Made by a program: the position numbers and the translations under genes
NCBI GenBank assembly: GCA_040755895.1
Contig: JBFMAG010000120.1
Span: 1-33,357, forward strand
Source: Actinomycetota bacterium
GTDB lineage: Bacteria; Actinomycetota; Aquicultoria; Subteraquimicrobiales; Subteraquimicrobiaceae
Length of the DNA stretch: 33,357 nt
Reading direction: 5' to 3'
Shown: one piece after another, positions 26,653-33,357 of the stretch
How the letters are laid out: each line of letters starts with the position of its first letter
How positions within the stretch are numbered: position 1 is the stretch's first letter
Notes under the pieces: model-generated
Seen by the model: only the letters and a program-made list of their open reading frames with translations
Databases searched by the model: none
Told to the model about the DNA's origin: nothing

Positions 26653-27621
26653 TTAACCCTGACCCTTAACTAACGAGAGGATCAAACCATCCAAGATATC
26701 ACATTCACTGACGATTACCTCGCTTAGACCAATGCCCTTGAGAATCCCCAGAAGGATGAGGGCTCCAGCGATGATGACATCGGCTCGAGCTGGTTCCAAG
26801 CCCTTGATCTCTTTTCGCCGTTCCAGGGGAAGACTCTTCAACCTCCCCAATATTTCTTCCACTCGATTAACGGGTAACTTCGATCCATGGATTTTATCCG
26901 AGTCGTAAACCTCCATATTCTGATCTATAGCCGAAAGAGTGGTGATGGTGCCGGCCACTCCCACGGCCACCAATTCTTTTTCAGCCCTCATTTTCACTAG
27001 AACTTCTCGCGAGGTTTCCGTGACAAATCTTTGAAGGGCTTCGACCTCTCGATCCGATGGTGGATCGCTCCTTAAAAACATCTCAGTCAATCTAACACAG
27101 CCGATGTCCAAGCTAAAAATCTCCGAAATTTTTGGGGTTTTTTCGAGTCTTCCCAGGATAAGTTCGGTGCTTCCTCCTCCAATGTCGATGACCACGATCG
27201 GTCGATGGTCGAAAGTCGCCCAGACAGGCGCCCGTATGGGCGATTGACGAAGGATGTAGGTGGCGCCGAGAAAGGTGAGTTCCGCCTCACGTCTGCCCGT
27301 GAGGATATTCACATCGAAACCGATTTTTCTCCTAATTTGCATCAAAAAATCCCTTGCATTTCGGGCATCCCTCACAGCACTGGTTGCTGCGACTTTAACC
27401 CGGTTGGTACCATATTCTTTCAAGAGCTCCTTATAGTCCAGAAGTACTTCAAGGGTGCGATCCATTGCAGCTTGATTGATGAATCCATTTCGATCCACAC
27501 CCTCACCCAGACGCGTGATTACCGCCTTCCTAAGCAGCCATCTCAAACGACCGAGGGAATCGAGTTCGGCGATGAGAAGGCGGATGGAATTGGTGCCAAT
27601 ATCGATGGAGGCAAAATTCAC
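26653..27621 (-). CDS. ppx: Ppx/GppA-family phosphatase (exopolyphosphatase / pppGpp hydrolase)
   Basis: 322 residues, ASKHA-fold phosphatase acting on polyphosphate or pppGpp. The phosphate-binding motifs are ASIDIGTNSIRLL near the N-terminus and VIDIGGGSTELILG near the middle (about 143-156). The protein has only the catalytic two-domain core and lacks the C-terminal HD extension of the long Escherichia coli forms. It overlaps the DUF501 gene upstream by four bases. The last codons (VKGQG) are encoded by a short TTAAGGGTCAGGGTTAA palindrome-like repeat. Whether polyphosphate or pppGpp is the substrate cannot be decided here. Confidence 0.92.
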   Translation of the reverse strand: MNFASIDIGTNSIRLLIAELDSLGRLRWLLRKAVITRLGEGVDRNGFINQAAMDRTLEVLLDYKELLKEYGTNRVKVAATSAVRDARNARDFLMQIRRKIGFDVNILTGRREAELTFLGATYILRQSPIRAPVWATFDHRPIVVIDIGGGSTELILGRLEKTPKISEIFSLDIGCVRLTEMFLRSDPPSDREVEALQRFVTETSREVLVKMRAEKELVAVGVAGTITTLSAIDQNMEVYDSDKIHGSKLPVNRVEEILGRLKSLPLERRKEIKGLEPARADVIIAGALILLGILKGIGLSEVIVSECDILDGLILSLVKGQG

Positions 27622-28235
27622 TCCGACTCACACTCATTCTGACAGGAGCTTATCTCACCGATCTTCTTGTGAATCAACTCCCCAATGGGATTGATCCCAG
27701 TGGCCAAAAAGTGTGCGTAATGGGCATGGAGGCACTTTATCTTCCCAAAATCGCGTACTCCACCCACGCCGGTTTTTAAGAGGACCCTTTCCTTTGCTGG
27801 TGATAGGGACATTCTACTTGCCGGGAAAAGGAGCTGTTTGCGAAAGAGGCGGTAACTCTCATGGGCCTGAACAAATTTTTGATATAGTTCTTCGTCCTTA
27901 TCCAGTAAAGCTTGGAAGCAATCGATCCACCCCTCGCTCTCAAGCTTTGCGACCTCTTTAATTAAAACCGGACACGTGAGCCAAAAAACGGTGGGAAAGG
28001 GCGTTTTATCCTCCAAAATTGGGTTGGTGAGGATAACTAAGGGACGTCCTTTGAAGCAATGTTTTGCCACCCCCAGCAGCCCTTGAGGTGGTCGTCTAAG
28101 TTGGCTGGTTATAATTTCTTTCTCCTTAAACAAATTTCCCTTCATCTCCAAATGAAAGTTTAAAAGTACCCTCTCGGATACTTTTATCCCACTATTTATT
28201 ATACCCAGTTGATACTTTAAGCTCGGTTTATTCAT
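27618..28235 (-). CDS. DUF501 family protein
   Basis: Up to 205 residues. The DUF501 core begins near QLRRPPQGLLGVAKHC and shows the family features: LTNPILEDKTPFPTVFWLTCP, a conserved KTGVGGVRDFGKIKCLHAHYAHFLATG, and scattered Cys and His residues that may bind metal. Function is unknown. The first 40 or so residues are not typical, so the true start may be internal (for example ATG 28145), although no candidate has a convincing Shine-Dalgarno. Its place between ftsB and ppx is the usual actinobacterial order, the best taxonomic hint in the window. Confidence 0.88.
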   Translation of the reverse strand: MNKPSLKYQLGIINSGIKVSERVLLNFHLEMKGNLFKEKEIITSQLRRPPQGLLGVAKHCFKGRPLVILTNPILEDKTPFPTVFWLTCPVLIKEVAKLESEGWIDCFQALLDKDEELYQKFVQAHESYRLFRKQLLFPASRMSLSPAKERVLLKTGVGGVRDFGKIKCLHAHYAHFLATGINPIGELIHKKIGEISSCQNECESE

Positions 28236-28244
28236 TGTACCTGG

Positions 28245-28730
28245 TTAAGGAAGGTATGTCAAGAAGGGAAGATTTGGAGGAAAAATTTTCCAAAAAATCT
28301 TTATTCTCTCCCAAAAACTAGGTGAGTTTTTCTTCCTCTTCTTTGGTTTGACGGATTCCGTTCGCGCCTCATCCTCTTTCGGGGGAACAACCAAATAAGC
28401 GCTCTCACCCGGCTTAATGAGTCCTAAATCCTTTCGAGCGAGTTGCTCTATGTAGTCATCGGTTTTGAGGCGGGCGATTTCCTCCTTCAATGCCTTATTC
28501 TTCGCCCTGAGTTCGGCTATATTTTCCCGTAATCTCTCCGACTCTCGCTTTTGCTCCAATCTTTCTTTCAAGGGATAAAGAGCCCATAGAAGCATGAGAA
28601 CAATAATGGTAACCAGAACGATGTGGGATCTTATAACGCTAAACCTCGTTCTGGGCTTTAATCTTCGGATCTTTAAACCCTTCTGTGATGGCTTGGTTCC
28701 CTTTTTTGCCCTCGTTTTCCGGTATCGCAT
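28245..28730 (-). CDS. ftsB: FtsB/DivIC-type septum formation initiator
   Basis: 161 residues, a single-pass division protein. It has a basic cytosolic N-terminus (residues 1-32), one transmembrane helix (about 33-53, VIRSHIVLVTIIVLMLLWAL), a coiled coil (about 56-95, LRENIAELRAKNKALKEEI) and the family-typical ARKDLGLIKPGESAYLVV. It joins FtsL and FtsQ in the divisome. A Lys-rich and aromatic tail of about 40 residues follows. It starts 4 bp after the pyk stop and ends 9 bp before the DUF501 frame. Confidence 0.9.
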   Translation of the reverse strand: MRYRKTRAKKGTKPSQKGLKIRRLKPRTRFSVIRSHIVLVTIIVLMLLWALYPLKERLEQKRESERLRENIAELRAKNKALKEEIARLKTDDYIEQLARKDLGLIKPGESAYLVVPPKEDEARTESVKPKKRKKNSPSFWERIKIFWKIFPPNLPFLTYLP

Positions 28731-28734
28731 ATTT

Positions 28735-30150
28735 TTACTCCACCCGATGGACTTTTATCAAATTTGTGGTTCCGGGAACGTTCACCAGAACACCGGCGGT
28801 TATGATCACCGTATCTCCCCTCTTAACCAATCTGGCTTTTACCGTTGCATCCACGGCCAAACTCAACATATCATCGATATTTTCACTCGGTCTCACCTTC
28901 AATGGAACCACACCCCAGGAAAGCAAAAGCCGGCGGGTGACCTCGGGGTTGGGACTTACGGCGATGATTGGTGCCCCTGGACGATATTTGGAGACCTGTC
29001 GCGCGGTATACCCGGATTGAGTTGAGGTGATAATTGCTTTGGCCCTGAGGATACTGGCCAGGTGGCAGGCGGCGAAGGCGATTGCATCGGCGGTGGTGGC
29101 GTGCACCCAACGACTCTTCGCCTCAAGTAATCCCGCATAATCGAGGACCGATTCCGCCCTCTCAATCAATTTGGCCATGATTCGCACGCTCTCGATGGGA
29201 TAGCTCCCCACGGCCGTCTCCCCCGAGAGCATAACGGCATCTGTCCCATCGAAAATGGCATTGGCCACGTCACTTGCCTCAGCGCGCGTGGGACGGGGGG
29301 ATCTCACCATCGAATCGAGCATCTGCGTCGCAGTGATCACCGGTTTCCCGGCTCTAATGGCCCCATTTATTATCCTCTTCTGAACGATGGGGACTTCCTC
29401 GGTGGAAATCTCCACCCCCAAATCTCCCCTTGCCACCATGATCCCATCCGAGACCTCTATTATCTCATCGATGTTTTTCACAGCCTCATGCTTTTCTATC
29501 TTTGCCATAACCGGTATGGAAGCGCCCCTCTCCTCGATGAGCTTCTTCAAGGCCAAGACATCCTCCGCCTTCCTCACGAAGGATAGAGCCACCCAATCCA
29601 CACCCCGGTCTAGACCAAAAAATAGATCTTCCTTATCCTTCTGGGTTATGGAGGGTACACTCACCGTGACATCGGGAAGATTAACACCCTTACGGGGAGA
29701 AAGCTCACCTCCGGCAATCACCTCACATTTAACATCGCTCTCCGTCTTTTCTTTGACCAGGAGTTGAATGAGTCCATCATCTATGAAAATTGTATCCCTA
29801 GGTGAAATATCCTTAAGGATTTGCGGGAAATTGATGGAAACCCTTTCCTGATCACCTGGAACTCGTCGAGCGGTGAGGGTAAATTGTGAGCCTGCCTTGA
29901 GATGAACTTTCCCGGCGTGAATTCCACCGATTCGAATCTTCGGTCCCTGTAGGTCGATCAAAATGGCTATGGGAATACCGAGTTCCTTTGCGATCCGGCG
30001 TAGGTTGGAGATATTTCTCGAATGGTACTCCTTGGAGCCATAGGAGAGATTAAGGCGGGCGATATTCATTCCGGCTAGCATGAGTTCTTTTAAGATTTTT
30101 GGACTTTGGCTGGCTGGACCTATGGTGCAAACAATCTTGGTGCGACGCAT
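28735..30150 (-). CDS. pyk: Pyruvate kinase
   Basis: 471 residues, converts phosphoenolpyruvate and ADP to pyruvate and ATP, the last step of glycolysis. It begins MRRTKIVCTIGPASQSP, has catalytic-domain motifs MAKIEKHEAV (with the catalytic Lys) and MVARGDLGVE, and the loop GTDAVMLSGETAVGSYP. The length fits the short form without an added PEP-utiliser-like domain. The usual NFSHG near residue 35 is NLSYG here, a minor change. It lies between eno and ftsB on the same strand, so two consecutive glycolytic enzymes are neighbours, although 381 bp of repeat-rich DNA separates them. Confidence 0.95.
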   Translation of the reverse strand: MRRTKIVCTIGPASQSPKILKELMLAGMNIARLNLSYGSKEYHSRNISNLRRIAKELGIPIAILIDLQGPKIRIGGIHAGKVHLKAGSQFTLTARRVPGDQERVSINFPQILKDISPRDTIFIDDGLIQLLVKEKTESDVKCEVIAGGELSPRKGVNLPDVTVSVPSITQKDKEDLFFGLDRGVDWVALSFVRKAEDVLALKKLIEERGASIPVMAKIEKHEAVKNIDEIIEVSDGIMVARGDLGVEISTEEVPIVQKRIINGAIRAGKPVITATQMLDSMVRSPRPTRAEASDVANAIFDGTDAVMLSGETAVGSYPIESVRIMAKLIERAESVLDYAGLLEAKSRWVHATTADAIAFAACHLASILRAKAIITSTQSGYTARQVSKYRPGAPIIAVSPNPEVTRRLLLSWGVVPLKVRPSENIDDMLSLAVDATVKARLVKRGDTVIITAGVLVNVPGTTNLIKVHRVE

Positions 30151-30172
30151 TGTATCACCTTAGTCAAGAGTT

Positions 30173-30226
30173 AGTAGTCGGGAGTAAATACACCATTCAC
30201 TCCCCACTAACAGACTCCCCGACTAC
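30173..30226. repeat. Inverted repeat upstream of pyk
   Basis: GTAGTCGGGAGT at the left and ACTCCCCGACTAC at the right (to 30226) pair with one extra C. Between them is CACTCCCCACTAAC, a partial repeat of the right arm. It sits directly in front of the pyk start in the eno-pyk gap. Confidence 0.55.
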
Positions 30227-31862
<1,636 letters not shown>

Positions 31863-31867
31863 AGATT

Positions 31868-32641
31868 TCACTTTTCCAACTTTTTCTTCGCCTCTTCCCA
31901 GAGCTCATCCTGCTCCCTGAGGGAGAAATCCTTCAAATTTTTATCCTTGATCCGAACCTCTTTCTCCATATGTTCAAAGCGGCGACGAAATTTATTGGCC
32001 ACCCTTCTCAAGGCACTTTCTGGATCGATGTCCAGATGGCGTGCCACATTGACCACGGTGAACAAAAGGTCTCCCATTTCGTCCTCCAAATCCCCTTTCC
32101 CAGCCAGAGCCGCCTTTAGTTCCCCAACTTCCTCTTCCAACTTATTTATGATATCTTCTTTCCTGGTCCAATCGAAGCCAACCAATGCAGCCTTTCCCTG
32201 GAGCTTGAGGGCATAAAGAAGCGCCGGTAATGACCTTGGGATATCCGCCAGGAGGGATTCTTTCTCACTTTCTTTTTCCTTGATCTCCTCCCAATGAGCG
32301 ATCACTTCCCGCGAAGATGTCACCTTAACATCGGCAAAGATATGAGGATGGCGTCTTATGAGCTTCGAGACGATATCCTCCAAAACATCTTCAATGGTGA
32401 ATTTCTCCTCTTCTGAGGCGATTTGGGCATGGAAAACTATCTGCAGGAGTAGATCGCCAAGTTCCTCTTTGAGATGGGTAAAATCCTCTCGGTCTATGGC
32501 TTCTATGGTCTCGTAGGCCTCTTCGATGAGATGACGTTTTAAAGACCTGTGGGTTTGTTCTTTATCCCAAGGGCAGCCCGATGGACCCCTTAACTTGGAC
32601 ATTATCTCCACTAACTCTTCAAAAGTGTAGTTATCCTTCAT
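31868..32641 (-). CDS. mazG: MazG nucleoside triphosphate pyrophosphohydrolase
   Basis: 257 residues in two MazG domains, hydrolysing (d)NTPs, including aberrant ones, to NMP and PPi. The N-terminus has LRGPSGCPWDKEQTHRSL. The first catalytic metal site is EEAYETIEAI followed by EELGDLLLQIVFHAQIA; the second is EEVGELKAALA followed by DEMGDLLFTVVNVAR. The length is typical. It lies between the foldase gene and eno, a common actinobacterial neighbourhood. Confidence 0.95.
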   Translation of the reverse strand: MKDNYTFEELVEIMSKLRGPSGCPWDKEQTHRSLKRHLIEEAYETIEAIDREDFTHLKEELGDLLLQIVFHAQIASEEEKFTIEDVLEDIVSKLIRRHPHIFADVKVTSSREVIAHWEEIKEKESEKESLLADIPRSLPALLYALKLQGKAALVGFDWTRKEDIINKLEEEVGELKAALAGKGDLEDEMGDLLFTVVNVARHLDIDPESALRRVANKFRRRFEHMEKEVRIKDKNLKDFSLREQDELWEEAKKKLEK

Positions 32642-32698
32642 GTTCGCAAATCCACTTTAGAACCTCTTATAGGGGTGGTTCATTCACGCAAATTGGTC

Positions 32699-32733
32699 GG
32701 GGATAAACCTAACCATTTTGGTGGGGATAAACC
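32699..32733. repeat. Direct repeat of GGGGATAAACC between foldase gene and mazG
   Basis: GGGGATAAACC occurs at 32699-32709 and 32723-32733. The second copy lies in a small palindrome TGGG-GATAAA-CCCA. The neighbouring DNA to 32803 also carries CAACCTTGAACCT, related to the atpE tail repeat. Confidence 0.5.
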
Positions 32734-32803
32734 CACGACCCCCACTTTATCACGAAATAAAACCGGATTACCTCCGCCTCAAACCTTCAACCTTGAACCT
32801 CAT

Positions 32804-33357
32804 CTAAATGTAAATCTTGATTTTTGCCTTCTTTCTCAATTTTTTAACCCAGGCTTGATACTTTTTCCTTTGTCTCTCTCGGAGCAACTCCCGCTTGACC
32901 TGTTCCTTCACCTCTTCGAAGGATTTTTGGTGTTCGGTTTTTTTCTCCTCTAATTTTATGATGTGAAAACCGAACTGAGTCTTAACCACATCACTGATTT
33001 CCCCAGGATTTAGTCGAAAGGCGGCATCAGCAAACTCCGGAGCCAATTGCTCCCTGGCCATCCAGTCCAAGCTTCCACCCTGATCCTTAGTCGCTGTATC
33101 CATTGAATATTTCTTGGCTAATTGAGCAAAATCTTCACCGTCTTTAAGTTTTTTCAAAATATCCTTTGCCTCTTTCTCGCTTCCCAGAAGAATGTGTCTC
33201 GTTTTCGCTTTTTCGGGTTCCTTGTATCTATTCTTATTCTTTTCATAGTACTTCGCCATTTCTTCCTCTGTTACTTCAATGCCCTTTGTGACCTTGGTCC
33301 AGATTTTATCCATGAGAAGTTGCTCCCTTAAGCGTACTTTAAATTTACTCGGAGTTA
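32804..33357 (-). CDS. PpiC/parvulin-type peptidyl-prolyl isomerase (SurA/PrsA-like), N-terminus outside window
   Basis: The frame is open to the right edge of the window, so the gene is partial; the in-frame ATG at 33313 is internal (VRLREQLLMDKIW reads through it). The visible 184 residues hold a SurA-like helical segment (TEEEMAKYYEKNKNRY), a parvulin rotamase domain of about 90 residues (KTRHILLGSEKEA through TQFGFHIIKLEE, with GGSLDWMAREQLAPEF) and a basic C-terminal helix. These proteins help fold exported proteins. A signal peptide or lipobox would lie beyond the window. Confidence 0.9.
   Translation of the reverse strand, partial: TPSKFKVRLREQLLMDKIWTKVTKGIEVTEEEMAKYYEKNKNRYKEPEKAKTRHILLGSEKEAKDILKKLKDGEDFAQLAKKYSMDTATKDQGGSLDWMAREQLAPEFADAAFRLNPGEISDVVKTQFGFHIIKLEEKKTEHQKSFEEVKEQVKRELLRERQRKKYQAWVKKLRKKAKIKIYI

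Overview
The window reads as a chromosomal segment of an uncultured, probably anaerobic and deep-branching Actinomycetota-like bacterium. The strongest hint is the minus-strand string mazG, eno, pyk, ftsB/divIC, DUF501, ppx/gppA: DUF501 beside FtsB and Ppx is a typical actinobacterial arrangement. Lineage is inferred from gene content only. Base composition is moderate, and many intergenic gaps carry short-period repeats and fold-back sequences.

Layout. (1) 1-4500: the right end of what looks like an integrative element, with a single-chain restriction-modification enzyme and a tyrosine recombinase whose 3' end lies 45 bp from the 3' end of an initiator tRNA gene. (2) 4500-8930, plus strand: a secreted NlpC/P60 hydrolase, then the tldD/tldE pair. 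(3) 8990-18530, minus strand: a small zinc-ribbon ORF followed, in reverse, by a complete V/A-type ATPase operon in the order H-I-K-E-C-F-A-B-D. Its proteolipid keeps the residues of a Na+-binding site. (4) 18780-23060, minus strand: an operon with a near-consensus promoter and a foldable leader. It encodes two paralogous CPA2-type cation/proton antiporters, a PfkB sugar-phosphate kinase, a two-CBS protein and a Cys-rich small protein. Four consecutive genes here carry seven or more single-base frameshifts, while the rest of the window is intact. (5) 23266-23353: tRNA-Leu(UAA) on the plus strand. (6) 23394-33357, minus strand: sufB and sufC of the minimal SUF type coupled to mnmA, then ppx, DUF501, ftsB, pyk, eno, mazG and a partial parvulin-type foldase.

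How it fits together. The ATPase and the antiporters together suggest Na+-based energetics. The overlapping mnmA-sufC-sufB cluster links Fe-S assembly to tRNA 2-thiolation. The eno/pyk/mazG/ftsB block is housekeeping.

Points most worth a second look: the cluster of frameshifts in one operon, the GC-rich palindromic element inside the mnmA reading frame, the repeat-derived tail on V-ATPase subunit E, the fold-back and direct-repeat elements in the gaps, and the structured leader of the antiporter operon. No CRISPR array, rRNA, transposase or phage structural gene was seen.
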